From Rhyzopertha dominica (taxonomy: Eukaryota > Arthropoda > Insecta > Coleoptera > Bostrichidae): 64,000 nt of DNA. A model generated the notes under the pieces. That model saw only the letters and a list, made by a program, of their open reading frames with translations. It was not told where the DNA came from and searched no databases. The translations under genes and the position numbers were made by a program. How positions within the stretch are numbered: position 1 is the first letter of the stretch; the number at the start of each line of letters is the position of its first letter. The stretch covers positions 40,135,325 through 40,199,324 of the forward strand of contig QCXZ01000064.1 of the NCBI GenBank assembly GCA_025024175.1, in the 5' to 3' direction. Below, in pieces: positions 41,301-52,737 of this stretch.

Positions 41301-42560
41301 ACAGATACACCAAATCTTCGTTTCCTTTTTCACTTTTGACTAAGTATTACAAAAAACGAATAGTAAATGTATAGCGTATTTCTTTCTAATGAACTTGTTC
41401 ACACTTCTATGATAAAATACGAGCATAGACTATTTGATTAATGTGTAATTAGCTAAGAGATACGGACAATGAAGTCCACGTGCCGTTTTTATAATGCATA
41501 TTTTATCAGTATAATTTCCCGTGCAATGCTGGAAAGTTCAAGGTCATTGCATATGCTGTAACACATTGTATTTCATAATCGTATGCATATCTTATGTAAA
41601 CAGTATGTACTGTGCAGATTAGAAGAGTACACATACATAAATGATTAGTTACTCGCATGAAACGGCTAGCGTTAACGGACTTTGCCTTAAGTAGTTTCTT
41701 GTATTTTGCAAACTACCACAAGGTAATTATTATTATGCAGAAACACTGAACGGCAAATAAGTGCACATCAACCGCTTTTATTTTACAGGCAGCGATTTAA
41801 CGTAGGTACATATTGATAAAATGCTTTCTAATATTGTTGTGTTAAGCCTGTGCATTAAACTCAATTTTATTGTGATTAAAGTTACAGTTAATTGTTCGAT
41901 GTTACGATTTTTGTGACCTGTGTTTACGGATCCATACGTTAGAAATGTTTTTCTTTCAATGTTTTCATGTATAAAATCTAACAAAACATATCAACTAGTC
42001 AAATGGATATTTCCGATATTGCTTAGAAGACATATATATTATATATTGGTTTGTAGAGAAATGCAACTTATTACCACTACCGTAAGTTTAAACATGCCAT
42101 AATAAAAAACGTAAACAAGGTTTTATTCTCAGCGAATATAATATCTGGGTATATTTTTCCATACGTTTAAATTGATTTTAAATGTCAGGAGAGTGTAGAA
42201 ATACGCTGTCCATAATCTGTAATTGCATAAAGTTGTGACAATATCTATAAGAGAATGATAAACAACGAATAATTTTATAACAATCTTCTATAGTATATAT
42301 GTATCTATACTTTTGCATTTTTTTATTTACAGTCAAAAATAAAGGCCACTTTCTTAACCATACATGTGTTCTACTTTGCACCGCCTAAGAAAAATTTTTG
42401 AAAATGTTAACGTATACAGTGCGCTAGATTAATGATAGAGAGATGCGGTTTCTTGCTGGATATGGCACGAGATTAGCTTTGCTATGCTTAAAAATGTGTT
42501 ATAGTTTACTTCTAACGGTTTTGTAATATTGTAATATTTGGCAATATCGCAGAATAATAA
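38342..42560. other. No gene seen
   Basis: About 4.2 kb of AT-rich sequence. Open frames of 60-79 codons have no recognisable domains or splice context. Confidence 0.55.
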
Positions 42561-42579
42561 TTCATAGGTTTCGATCAGC

Positions 42580-43490
42580 ATGTTGCTCAGTAAAGAATAT
42601 TTGGTATATATGGTTATTATATTGGGGGAATGTCATAGAAACCCATTATTAGCATCCCGTGTTTATGCACAACAGTATCCCAATAGACAGCATTTTAGGC
42701 AAGAAAGCTTTGAAAACACAATACAACAATTTGTAGTCACTGCTAATGTTCAATACAATAAAAGAATAACAAACAAGAGAACAACAGCACAACATGATTA
42801 ATTTGTTGGTTTGCATTCTATACAAGAAAATCGTAAGACAAGTCTATAAAAAGTAAGCAACACATCAAACATAAGTTGGAGATCAGTTTACAGCAACTTA
42901 CCAATGCAAGGTGCAGATTTTGCTAAGAGACAAGAATTTTGTAATTAAGCGATTGATGGATTGCGTGAAGCCTTTTCTGCTGTACTAATTTTATAGAAAC
43001 GGTTTTTTCAATCTACATAAATTTCACAACTATGACACCGAAAACCCTAATCACATTCAACAACCACAGTTTCGTTGGTGCTTGAACTTCTGGGGAGCAA
43101 TATTGGGTACCGTGTGGATGAGTGTCAATACATCGGTAAATTCACGTGACTATATAAATTTTTTACAAGCTGAATTTACGAATTTGGTAAAGGACATTCC
43201 GTTAAGAATGCTACGCAGTATGTGGATGCAACAAAACGAAGCGCCGCCACACTGCCCGTGATATTTCAAACACGCAGTTTCCAAATCGATGGATTGGACC
43301 GAGAGGACCCCAGTGCAGTGCTACACGGCTAGATCGCCAGATTTGACAAAATGTGATTATTACTTGTGAGGTTTTGTAAATAATAAAGTATATTAAATGC
43401 CTCCTACTACTCCCAATATGCGATAGCGTCGATTAAAGATAACGTTCGATTATGTTTTCAAGAAAATAGGGGGCGCATTGAACATTTTTT
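42580..43490 (+). pseudogene. DUF4817/DDE insect transposase pseudogene
   Basis: The N-terminus at 42580-42801 reads a start followed by YLVYMVIILGECHRNPLLA, RVYAQQYPNRQHFRQESF and NKRITNKRTT. This is the helix-turn-helix (DUF4817-type) opening of a mariner-superfamily transposase common in insects. Further on come HKFHNYDTENPNHIQ (about 43015-43062), FWGAILG, QQNEAPPHC (about 43230-43258), WTERTP and RSPDLTKCDYYL (about 43330-43370). These are the later catalytic blocks, where the family shows DGxPxH and PRSPDLTPxDFFLWG. Frameshifts and stops separate the pieces. The segment length of about 0.9 kb matches a nearly complete coding region of roughly 350-400 codons. Terminal inverted repeats were not identified. 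It is a dead copy. Confidence 0.72.
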
Positions 43491-44326
43491 TATAAGCTTT
43501 TATTAATGTTCTGTGTTTGAGTAATGTTAGATTTGGTTTATGGTTTGGCATTGTTTGGTTGGTAACTTTTAAGGTTTTAGTGCTTTGTTTACGTTCACTG
43601 AATAACTTTTTCCACAAGCCTGGTAAAATGTGAACGAGAAGTGGATAAATATTATACTTAGTTTTTATTTTTTGTAAAAACTATCGGAGACTGTTAGTAG
43701 ATTATAACATGCCTAAATATATAAAATCGAAAAGGATTTAAATTATGATTCAGATTATGTAAAAGTTATATATTTAAGACGTTTTAATAGACAAGTGTTT
43801 TAGTCAATATTTCAAATGTCTAGTAAAGCTATCCAACGGAGGAAAGCGCATACCTTTTTTATTCTCGGCGATATTAAAATTATTCGAGCGCACTGTAGAA
43901 GCTAAAATTATCAAAAAACTCTAAACATTTACAAAACGGTGTAAATTAGAACAAATGTATGGTCAACAAAGTGACCTGGAGATGTTCCATTTATAATAAT
44001 AAAGTTAAGTATTGTCCTGTATAATCGAAAATAATTTTACGGCATAGACCGGTTGATTTGCTGCAACTTTTATTACAACCGTCCCATCTTAAGTGCTGCA
44101 TCCTGTGTAAGAAAGATGCATCAGGACTTTATTATTCTTAAAAAAATGGATTCGAAATATATACTATTTAGTGAGATAGCGACGCATTTTAGATACCACG
44201 TGGGAGCTATTCTTGTGATTCGGAAGTAAATAACTAACATCCAACATGAACGTTTGAAAATGATCCGTTCTTTCATTTTCTTTTGAGTTCTTATAAGTCT
44301 ACATGGTTATATATACCTACTATTCT
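43491..44326. other. No gene seen
   Basis: Probably includes the 3' end of the preceding transposon, whose terminus was not located. Confidence 0.5.
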
Positions 44327-44521
44327 CTATTTTCGTAGATTAATATAGTTGCATAGACACAACAAACACCCTTTAAAGCTGCTGACAATACTCTGCGGTG
44401 ACAGCCGATCTACCGAAAGCAGTTCGAAGTAAATCACACCCTCGGAGTCCCTCCCGCAAGAAAATATAACTCTAGAACTAAAACTCTGCCGTTTTACAAT
44501 AGGTTCTGCAGTTTGGTCCAT
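44327..44521 (-). pseudogene. Mariner-type transposase scrap
   Basis: The minus-strand frame reads MDQTAEPIVKRQSFSSRVIF and soon after SEGVIYFELL. This resembles the mariner block in which the family shows AKPGLxxxKVMLCIWWDWKGxxYYELL, between the first and second catalytic Asp. No other mariner block could be read on either side. The call rests on one weak block and could be coincidence. Confidence 0.35.
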
Positions 44522-45630
44522 ACTGATCCATTAATCTGATCTATTCCGATTATGAAGATGGATTGATTTATCGCGAATGATGGCAGCAATTCAACAAAAG
44601 AATTGAAGCTGATAATTTGTGTACTCAGAAATAACTACTACAAAAATCAAAAGAATTTAGCACCACCATAATGTTTAAAACTATGTCGATTCGAAGTATT
44701 TTGCTGTAGAGATTAAACGACACGACGTTCAGCGTTAACCACCTGCCTATATTTTATTCGAATAGGCCAATTTAAATTCCTACGAAGAAGGTATTTAACT
44801 CCTAGTTGTACAAGATTGAGCGTGGAGCATAAAGACGTTTAGAAGTTAGTAGCTACTAAAAAGTTCCATTGGTTACTTGCTGCTTAAATTACTACGCAAA
44901 AATACATTCAGGTACATTTACTTCTACGTAAATAAGAATTAAGCTTCTCGTTAAAAGGAAATGGTAATGGTGGTGTGTACGAAACGATACTAATATAAAT
45001 TCTAATTTTCTAAAATACTTGGTAAAGTAGAAGTGGAAAAAATCAGCTATATAAGCAATACATGAAATCAGGAATGCAACATGAGAGCTAAAATACATAG
45101 CTTAAGAAGTCAGCAATGCACTTTCTTCATATAAAAAATTCCTATCTTAAAAAGAATGTGAACGATTAAATTTGCAAAAGCGGAAACGGTGACAGGTAAA
45201 CAACAGGTCAGTCACACTATGGTTCCCAATACGGCAAAGTGGGTTATGGACTTAGATAAGAGGTTACATCACATCGAGACAGGGCCTAACTTAAAAAATG
45301 TATGAGTGGGAAAGGCATGAGCTCAAGTACACTTAGTCTAATATAATATATACACCGTGGTCTAAAGTAATAGCAATTAAACAGGTATGCGAACGCACAA
45401 ACTTGACATATGCGACAAATGGTTTGGAGAAAATTTTGTAACTCCACAAAAATTTCCTACGAGCAAATCACATTTGTATAATGATGTGATTCTAATAAAC
45501 GACAGCGGAATGTGGTCCAAAGAAGCGAGTGAAACAACCAATACTTCTGTTATTGTTAGAAGCTATAGTAAATTATAGATGTCGTCTGTAACACCAATTT
45601 CAAAGAGACCAAACCTATAAGCCCTCAAAC
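44522..45630. other. No gene seen
   Basis: Short random frames; the 63-codon frame at 45387-45578 is unrecognised. Confidence 0.5.
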
Positions 45631-45633
45631 CTT

Positions 45634-46795
45634 TAAGCCAATAAGTAAGCCGCCAATTCTTTTAAAAATCCTAGAAAAAAATTGTCCATTCACAGCTGTC
45701 TCGTGGAAAAATATGGTAATCTATCCCTCACTCAGTCGTCTGGTTTCCGTTGTAACCTTAGCACTACAACTACCTTACTAAAGTTACCAACGACATCATC
45801 TCGGCATCTGACAGCTTTACACTTTTTTGCCAAAATTACCTGCAACATAGACAGCAGCGTGTTGAGTTTCTTGGTAAGCAATCTGAATTTATTACTATTA
45901 ATAAAGGAGTCCCGCAGAGCTGTATTCTGGGCCCACTTCCATTTTCTATATATACTGCTGATTCTCATCAGTATGCCGACGATACTCAATTATACTGTTC
46001 GTTTTTTCCTTAAAGACAGAGATGACGCTGCCAGAATGATTAATTCTGACTTATCTGCTATAGAGCATGTTTCTCGCATACATGGACTTACTCTTAACGA
46101 ATCAAAGACTGAAATTGTCGCGTTTGGTCCTGGTCGGCTAGTCAATGTTAAAGTCAAATGATGCATCTTTTAGGATAATACTTAATAATGAGGTACTTAA
46201 GGTGGGCGATTAATGTGTAAATCATGGCCTGTTTTTGGATGGAGACCTGCGATTTTCCGAGAATGTTAAGTGCTTAATTAAACGTTCTTACNCGCGGCTG
46301 AAAGCTCTGTATATGCATAAGGATTATTTGTCTACTAGCGTAAAGTTAAAATTATATGATTCTTTAATTCTATCCTCTTTGTCATATTGTGATCAATTTA
46401 CTGATGGCCTAATATAGTGGTAAATGATAAAGGCAGTATACAGAAGATTCAGAATACATGCTTACGCTTGTGGTTCAATTTGCGGAAATATTAATAAATA
46501 TTATAATTTCGCATTTGTTTGTACTGGCTAGGTGGCTTAGTTTGTCTAAAAGATTCGAGCTCCACTTCGGATGCCTCGTTTTCAAAATACTGAAAAGTCG
46601 TTGACCGAAATACCTTTATAACAAATTAATTCAATTTTGTAGTGTTCACGATCGTCCTACTCGTGGACGTCAAATGTTTGTGATTCCACAGCACAGTAGT
46701 GCACTACTTGAGCGTTATCAAGCCATACAATCTTTTAGCCAATTTCATCAATTTCTTGTGTCTGCTTCGTCGCTGCCTGATGCTTTTCGAATGTA
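45634..46795 (+). pseudogene. LINE reverse transcriptase pseudogene
   Basis: In order: KPISKPPILLKILEK (about 45634-45678; family RPISLLPxLSKxLE), SSGFRCNLSTTTTLLKL (about 45736-45787; family QSGFRxxxSTTTALL), a GVPQ box followed by CILGPL (about 45906-45935), YADD at 45972-45983 (two catalytic Asp), INSDLSAIEHVS with HGLTLNESKTEI (about 46040-46120), LDGDLRFSENVK (about 46232-46275), and a C-terminal block SALLERYQAIQSF (about 46700-46740). The frame changes several times; YADD is in a different frame from the neighbouring blocks. The stretch between the second and third blocks is shorter than expected, which implies a deletion of palm sequence. No active enzyme is possible. Confidence 0.78.
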
Positions 46796-47029
46796 ACTAA
46801 AAACCGAACTTGAGCTTAGACATTAGTATACCTGTATAATATCTATTATGGTTTTCTGGACGCAACGATTGTTTTTTTTTTGTTTATCTTATCATTTATA
46901 CTTAGTTAAGTTTAATTAAAAGAGTTTACTTATGTTAAATCATCACACGGGTTATTATTTGTACCCAGTTCTTTTTTGTAGGAGTATGGAAGAACAGGCC
47001 TATGCTGAATGTCGCCATCAGTAAAGACA

Positions 47030-47052
47030 TTTATTATTATTATTATTATTGT
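47030..47052. repeat. Short (TTA)n LINE tail
   Basis: About seven TTA units directly after the LINE 3' end, then a GTT. It is a short version of the longer arrays in this window. Confidence 0.85.
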
Positions 47053-47084
47053 TATTTTAAAATATCCCACGTCATCATAGATTA

Positions 47085-47211
47085 AACCGCCGTGGTTTCG
47101 CATGTCCAGCCGACGCTTGCGCCGCAAAGGAAGTAACCACGGATACAGCGTCTNCCGTTCCCTAGCGCAGTGTGGGGCACTGGCAGCTCGCCTCCAGTAT
47201 TTTCTAACCAT
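47085..47211 (-). other. GC-rich open frame, origin uncertain
   Basis: On the minus strand an ATG at 47209-47211 opens a basic peptide with RKYWRRAASAPHCARER, YPWLLPLRRKRR and RNHGGLIYDD before running into the LINE tail. The segment is much richer in G+C than its surroundings. The complementary arms CCGTGGTT and AACCACGG could also form a hairpin. It could be a small first exon or an old element. No donor site was convincing. One N is present. Confidence 0.25.
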
Positions 47212-50200
47212 TCTAAGATCTTAAAAAATAAATACAAAAAAGCACCTTTAATTTAATTTTAATTCTTTGGCATGGTTTACCCGTTATTTATGTCCCGATA
47301 CTTACGTATCGAGATCCAGGCGGCAGAAGCGATGCGAAACTCCGTTCGCTTCAGTCTCACATACGCTCTTAGCCACCTTTAAGAAGGCCGCGGCCGCATA
47401 AATTTGGCAACAGCGCTCACAAAGCCGATTCTGTTTAGATTGAACGGATTGATACATGACGTACTCCTTGCACTAGTGCAGTGTTCAGACCCATAATTTG
47501 GAATCTAGATTAGTCTGTTACTGGCAAATGGTCGGCAGAAATTTTGATATAATCGGTAGTGAAATTTTTGAGTCAGAACCAAAACTGAACTGCGGATTAA
47601 TAATAGCAATATATATTTGCATTACAATCTACTCAGTGCTGAATTTACAACTTTCCACTTCGTGCTTTGAGAAAGTATGTGAAGCACTACCAAAAGGCCA
47701 ATCATTGTTTTGTCAAATTCAGAAGATACTGCATCATCAGCTGCTATTTTTAAGAAATATAACTACAACTACCAAAATAAATAATAAAAGTATATCTTAT
47801 ATTAGCGATTCTGTTGCATTCAAACTTGGACGAAAATTTAATTACTTTTGAGTGCACTTAATGAATGCATTAAATTTAAATTAATGAAAGGGAGTGATCA
47901 TTGACCAGGTCCTTATTACAATTTAATAAACGGTGGAGTGCCATATAAAATTGTTGTTGCGTGCGCGCGATGCAGATGTGAATATCTGAAAAATTTGAGA
48001 GATTGCTTATGTCGGAAAGTATCTACAAAACAGAAGGTTATTTTAAGTGAACGAATCGCATTTTCTTATTTTAAAAATCAACTATATTGCTACTTATGCA
48101 ATAATGGTGTAAAATGAACAATAAAATCTTTCGTGTCAATTGTTAATAGTNCTTTGTTAAATAATTTCAAGGTACGTTCAAATAAACTGTAGCCTCAGAG
48201 AGAAATGCTAAATACTTTATTTTTAGAAATACTTATCTAAATATATTTATAGCTTCTCTTTTGTTACGTACATGTCTTAACATCTCAGAAAATCTTACCT
48301 AACTGTTTGGCGTATCAGGTTTATTGATTGTTACTTCAGAAATGATAAATTGTTTCACTAGAAATAATGTAAGTACATAAAATTTTTTTTGTAACGTATG
48401 TGGTCGTCGTAATGCTCATAAAATAAATCCTTTGTCTCAGTATTTTAGATGTTTATAAAAAATGAAGCAGATCTCAATGTAATAAATAAGTGAAATTCAA
48501 CATTCACAGTTAAATTAATACTGCAATTGTGGCAGAGTTTGCACGCCATGACATTTACCTGGGTTTCGCTAAAGCACGTTGCCTTTGACTCAAAATTTTG
48601 TTCCTATTCAAGTTATCGCGACAATTCCTTCAATGACGCTTTGACGCTGGAAGTTTTTCTGATTTTCAAAAATATACAGTGTCTGGATATTTCGAAATAA
48701 CACTACATACCACAATTGTATTACTCTCCGTTTCAAGCAATCTTGAAGCGCATATGGCAATTGATTTGCATTTTCAAAATGGATGTCAGCTTTTACGAAA
48801 TTTGAGGAATACTCTGAAAAAAAATACCTGAAAAGCCCTGTCAATAATGTAGGTTTGACGTTATATATTTTACGCGCGCGACTTTCGGATCCCGGCAAGT
48901 CGGCCTTGTGCTACAACAAATGCACTGTTGTCATTTACTACGGCGGCGGCCTTGTTAGAAGTGGCAGTGATACGCTACATACAATATACAGTAGAACATG
49001 GAAATCGTCGCTTCTGATGCTTTCCGAAACTAAATGAATGACATCAGCGTTCATCATGAGGGATAGAAATGGAGCATTATCACTATGTGTTCTCTTGTTA
49101 TTGAACCATTGTACCTTTTCCGTGGTGCTGTGCTCTGGTTGTATCGTGATTTGTTATCAGCCATTATCCGGGAGGTATAACTACTCAGCAAATTGCAGGG
49201 CGGGGGGCAATAGGTAGCTCAGATACTATACAGAAACAGGTAGCAACTACAGGTGGACGGTTGGAGGTTAGAGTACAAAACTGGTTATAATTGTTACATC
49301 AGGGTACATGTACCTATTTAATTTTTGAATATTTCCGTGTTCTGTAATTCGTTGCAAGAAAGTAAGTCCTGTTTACGATATTCTTATGAGATTCTTTGAA
49401 ATGCTCTTTAAATATTATGCCCGTGGATAAACGGAGTGGTAAATCCTATGTCAGCTCTCCTCACAGGTCTTGGTACGCTACCTATAAATGGATATGTGGA
49501 ATGTAGAAGTACGCACCGAGGAAATCTTTTTTGTTGATCAACGCATAGGGAGATATACCTTCTTGGTTATGTGGAACACTCCCCCCCAAGCAAGTCCAAT
49601 TTCGCCTCACCTTCAGCAGAAGCCACGAGCCACCACTGCTTTGGTGTACTTCATATAGCTAGATATGATATAAAGCAACTTAGGGATTGGTTACTAGTCT
49701 TGTGATGATATAAACAAAAATCCATTCAGGCTGGCAGATAGCGCATACAAAGACGACTTTTATAGCAATGAGCCCAAACACCCAACTACTACGATACACA
49801 AACCTATCATCTATGCGAAAATGCTATGCTTTGTAAGAAGAGTTGAAGAAGCGGACTATTTTGCTATTCAAGTTCATGGATCAGTAAATAAATACGACGT
49901 CGACATCAAATTTATAACCACAAAGTTTTTCACTGAAGAAAATGAGATGAGATCATTACTTTTACGACAAAGTAATTGCGAGAAACGTGGCACCCCTTTT
50001 GTAAGCTATCAGCACTTTCTTTGAAGATTTAAGTATTGATCGATTAAAATCCTACAGGGCTTAAACTGGCGAAGAAAGTTTTCAATACTAGAAAAAAAAC
50101 CATTGGTCTCTAGATCCATATGAATGACTGTTTATTGTTTATATATGATGCTTTGTTGACAGATTCAACCTGGTCTTGTCTGATGTTAAAATTAAGGCCA

Positions 50201-50420
50201 CAGAGCTTACTTAAATAATGGAAGTAAAACTTGCAAGCTGTAACTTTTTAGAGGGAAATGGCCTTAATATCTACATAATTACAAAAACTGTACACATTAG
50301 CATTGGCAATTCGATCATTACAAGTTCTGAAGCATCTAAAATGAAGAAACACAAACCAAGTGGTTTTAGCAGCTCGGAAATGTATTGCATGAGCTGTAGA
50401 AAATTACCTGAGTGATGATG
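47212..50420. other. No gene seen
   Basis: The 117-codon frame at 47498-47851 starts at TTG and is unrecognised. The 96-codon minus frame at 48608-48898 and the frames at 49821-50024 and 50218-50415 are also unrecognised. Confidence 0.5.
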
Positions 50421-50430
50421 TATATATATA
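50421..50430. other. Unoccupied errantivirus target site (TATATATATA)
   Basis: The same flanking sequence (GAGACAA, then GCAAAAAGAAGG) follows the 3' LTR in the second copy after ATATATA. This tract is therefore the pre-insertion target. TATATA-type targets are typical of gypsy-group elements. Confidence 0.65.
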
Positions 50431-51504
50431 GAGACAAGATGCAAAAAGAAGGTTAGCTATCATTTATAACAATCGCGAGCATCTAAGTTACACAAAATAT
50501 CGCATAACCTGCCTTATTAATGTTCAAAATCAACCTTATATGAGAGAATTCCAAGAGAAAATGATAAATTAATTTTAAACTGTGGTGGAGCTCCTTTGTT
50601 GTGTATCAACTAGAAATTGGACCGCAGCGCAGTGAGAAACGAGAGTCTAAATGAATATCTAGGCGTACGGCTTGCATATGATCCACAAAATATTGTTTTA
50701 ACGATAAACTTATCAATATCAAAACTGCTCCGGAAATGATGTGTATGTGCGTGTGACCGTGACAAATCTTTTTGGCATGGATTCTGTAGAATAATTTGCT
50801 GATGATATTGCCTTACACGTATCACAGAAGCTCCCTCCACCTTGGGGTATGAATAACCCTTCTAGCATACTTCACTGGTTTTTGTAAGTGGGAAAGTCTG
50901 GTATGGTGCTTTAAAAGCTCCTATAAAGATAAAATTATATGTAGGTTTATAGTTCTGGGCCTGAAAGAGTCATATTCGTCCATACTACACTTAAAACAAG
51001 CAGTCATCTGTTTCAGCGTTCACTTCTCTTTTATCATAGTTAACAAATAGAGTTTCTGATCTCGGTCAAGCAAAGTTTAATTTGCATCACTTTAATATGC
51101 ATTTATAAAAAATTATATACACACATTAGCCGAATAAATTTATTGCCGCCTAGTGCACATTTCTTAAGATAAGCTGTGGACATAACCAATAGAAAACTCC
51201 CTATTTGGCAATAGTTGGTGACATTTTTAACGAGTACGACAAGAGATAAATCTGTTGTCTAGGTTAACGATGCAGTAGTTGTTGTGGCTGCACATTTAGG
51301 ATGACTTCACGCTAAAGTAAAGGACGCTGTTGTAATGTAACTGGGATAGATATACTTATATACTTATAAAAAAATAATGTATTAATAATTTTTTATGAAA
51401 TACTGCTGTTTCGCCACACCTTTTGATACTCTGCATAATATTGGATGTTTGGTTAAAAACAAAAAGGGAAGAGAAATCAAAATTTGACACAAAATGAAAG
51501 AAAT

Positions 51505-51515
51505 GGGATTTGAAC
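51505..51515 (-). promoter_or_regulatory. Isolated B-box-like sequence beside the tRNA array
   Basis: The minus strand reads GGTTCAAATCC, a perfect match to the RNA polymerase III B box. It is not part of a foldable tRNA that I can see. It lies about 20 bp outside the array and is repeated at 60134-60144 in the second 5-kb copy. It may be the residue of a tRNA-derived SINE. Confidence 0.35.
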
Positions 51516-51532
51516 CAGAAAGAGGACGAAAG

Positions 51533-51545
51533 GAACCTAACAATG
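51533..51545 (+). repeat. Left flanking direct repeat of the tRNA palindrome
   Basis: GAACCTAACAATG occurs here and again at 52725-52737, exactly bracketing the array. It reads as a 12-13-bp target-site duplication. Confidence 0.7.
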
Positions 51546-51604
51546 GACATGTATGATATTTTTAATGGGTTTTACAGGCATGAGAAGAAATGAAAAAGTA
51601 TTGC

Positions 51605-51676
51605 CGCCTTGACCGAGATTTGAACTCGGGCCTTTTGAACACTAGTCAAACGCTCTACCCACTGAGCTACCAAGGC
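51605..51676 (-). tRNA. tRNA-Thr (AGU), copy 1
   Basis: The 72 nt fold as a complete cloverleaf. The 7-bp acceptor stem (GCCTTGG with TCAAGGC) has one G-U pair. The D stem is GCTC/GAGC, the anticodon stem TTTGA/TCAAA with loop CTAGTGT, the variable loop 4 nt, and the T stem CCGAG/CTCGG with loop TTCAAAT. The anticodon AGT decodes ACU, so it should charge with threonine; A34 would be expected to become inosine. The internal promoter is intact: A box TAGCTCAGTGG and B box GTTCAAATC. A T5 terminator follows 7 nt after the 3' end. No intron and no encoded CCA. Outer gene of the left arm. Confidence 0.85.
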
Positions 51677-51963
51677 CCTATTCAGAATCGAGGTCAAAGC
51701 GGCATATATTCGTCAATGTTATGTAATGCTGCTGAACGCCATCCAGCGCATTTACAGTTGAATCGCTCGTCGCTCGTTATTTGCGAGCTTCGGAGCGCAA
51801 TTCACTGCGGTGGCCAGATTGTGGCGACCAGCAGCTAATTACAACCCAATTATATATTATTATACACAGTGAAAGTTATTTACTGCCTGAATTGACTTTT
51901 AATGGACATGTATGATATTTTTAATGGGTTTTACAGGCATGAGAAGAAATGAAAAAGTATTGC

Positions 51964-52035
51964 CGCCTTGACCGAGATTTGAACTCGGGCCTTTTGAACA
52001 CTAGTCAAACGCTCTACCCACTGAGCTACCAAGGC
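51964..52035 (-). tRNA. tRNA-Thr (AGU), copy 2
   Basis: Identical in sequence to copy 1 and 359 bp from it in the same orientation. Inner gene of the left arm. Its upstream side runs into the centre of the palindrome about 70 bp away, so its 5' flank is shorter than that of the outer gene. A box, B box and T5 terminator are intact. Confidence 0.85.
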
Positions 52036-52187
52036 CCTATTCAGAATCGAGGTCAAAGCGGCATATATTCGTCAATGTTATGTAATGCTGCTGAACGCCA
52101 TCCAGCGCATTTACAGTTGGATGGCGTTTCAGCAGCATTACATAACATTGACGAATATATGCCGCTTTGACCTCGATTCTGAATAGG

Positions 52188-52259
52188 GCCTTGGTAGCTC
52201 AGTGGGTAGAGCGTTTGACTAGTGTTCAAAAGGCCCGAGTTCAAATCTCGGTCAAGGCG
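52188..52259 (+). tRNA. tRNA-Thr (AGU), copy 3
   Basis: Mirror image of copy 2 across the centre of the palindrome and identical in sequence. The T5 terminator lies at 52267-52271. Transcription would run away from the centre, divergently from copy 2. Confidence 0.85.
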
Positions 52260-52546
52260 GCAATACTTTTTCATTTCTTCTCATGCCTGTAAAACCCATT
52301 AAAAATATCATACATGTCCATTAAAAGTCAATTCAGGCAGTAAATAACTTTCACTGTGTATAATAATATATAATTGGGTTGTAATTAGCTGCTGGTCGCC
52401 ACAATCTGGCCACCGCAGTGAATTGCGCTCCGAAGCTCGCAAATAACGAGCGACGAGCGATTCAACTGTAAATGCGCTGGATGGCGTTCAGCAGCATTAC
52501 ATAACATTGACGAATATATGCCGCTTTGACCTCGATTCTGAATAGG

Positions 52547-52618
52547 GCCTTGGTAGCTCAGTGGGTAGAGCGTTTGACTAGTGTTCAAAAGGCCCGAGTT
52601 CAAATCTCGGTCAAGGCG
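52547..52618 (+). tRNA. tRNA-Thr (AGU), copy 4
   Basis: Outer gene of the right arm, 359 bp downstream of copy 3 and identical to it. It is followed by the longest 3' flank of the array, ending CACTGTGTATAATA just before the right 13-bp direct repeat. Confidence 0.85.
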
Positions 52619-52724
52619 GCAATACTTTTTCATTTCTTCTCATGCCTGTAAAACCCATTAAAAATATCATACATGTCCATTAAAAGTCAATTCAGGCAGT
52701 AAATAACTTTCACTGTGTATAATA

Positions 52725-52737
52725 GAACCTAACAATG
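52725..52737 (+). repeat. Right flanking direct repeat of the tRNA palindrome
   Basis: Second GAACCTAACAATG, matching 51533-51545. Confidence 0.7.

Larger units (their letters stand above)
45631..47052 (+). mobile_element. LINE (Jockey/CR1-like), rearranged, with ATT tail
   Basis: Reverse-transcriptase blocks run from about 45634, through the YADD box, to a C-terminal segment ending near 46795. A 3' UTR of about 230 bp follows, then AAAGACATTTATT and a short (TTA)n tail. The copy is truncated at the 5' side and has internal losses. It belongs to the same general superfamily as the 33.7-kb copy, although the two are not close copies. Confidence 0.75.
51543..52682. repeat. Palindromic tRNA-Thr array, left 5-kb copy
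   Basis: Each arm of about 560 bp carries two tRNA genes 359 bp apart, on the minus strand in the left arm and on the plus strand in the right arm. The arms are nearly perfect inverted copies, meeting at GGCGCCATCC-like ends around a 15-base spacer near 52104-52118. The unit includes conserved 5' and 3' flanks, so entire tRNA loci were duplicated. An extra 42 bp of unit sequence is present only at the right end. The flanks outside the array are not inverted copies of each other, which argues against a simple missed-adapter read artefact. Confidence 0.85.

Noticed and set aside
47498..47851. 117-codon plus-strand frame as a gene
   Set aside because: It begins at TTG, is AT-driven in composition and has no recognisable domain or splice context.
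51590..52633. Repeated 73-82-residue proteins beginning MKKYCRLDRDLNSG at all array units
   Set aside because: They are antisense translations of the tRNA genes and their flanks. The similarity between copies comes from the RNA gene.
51543..52682. The tRNA palindrome as a simple missed-adapter sequencing artefact
   Set aside because: The outer flanks are not inverted copies of each other, a 13-bp direct repeat brackets the array, and the same structure is present in both 5-kb copies. An artefact inherited by both copies is still conceivable.
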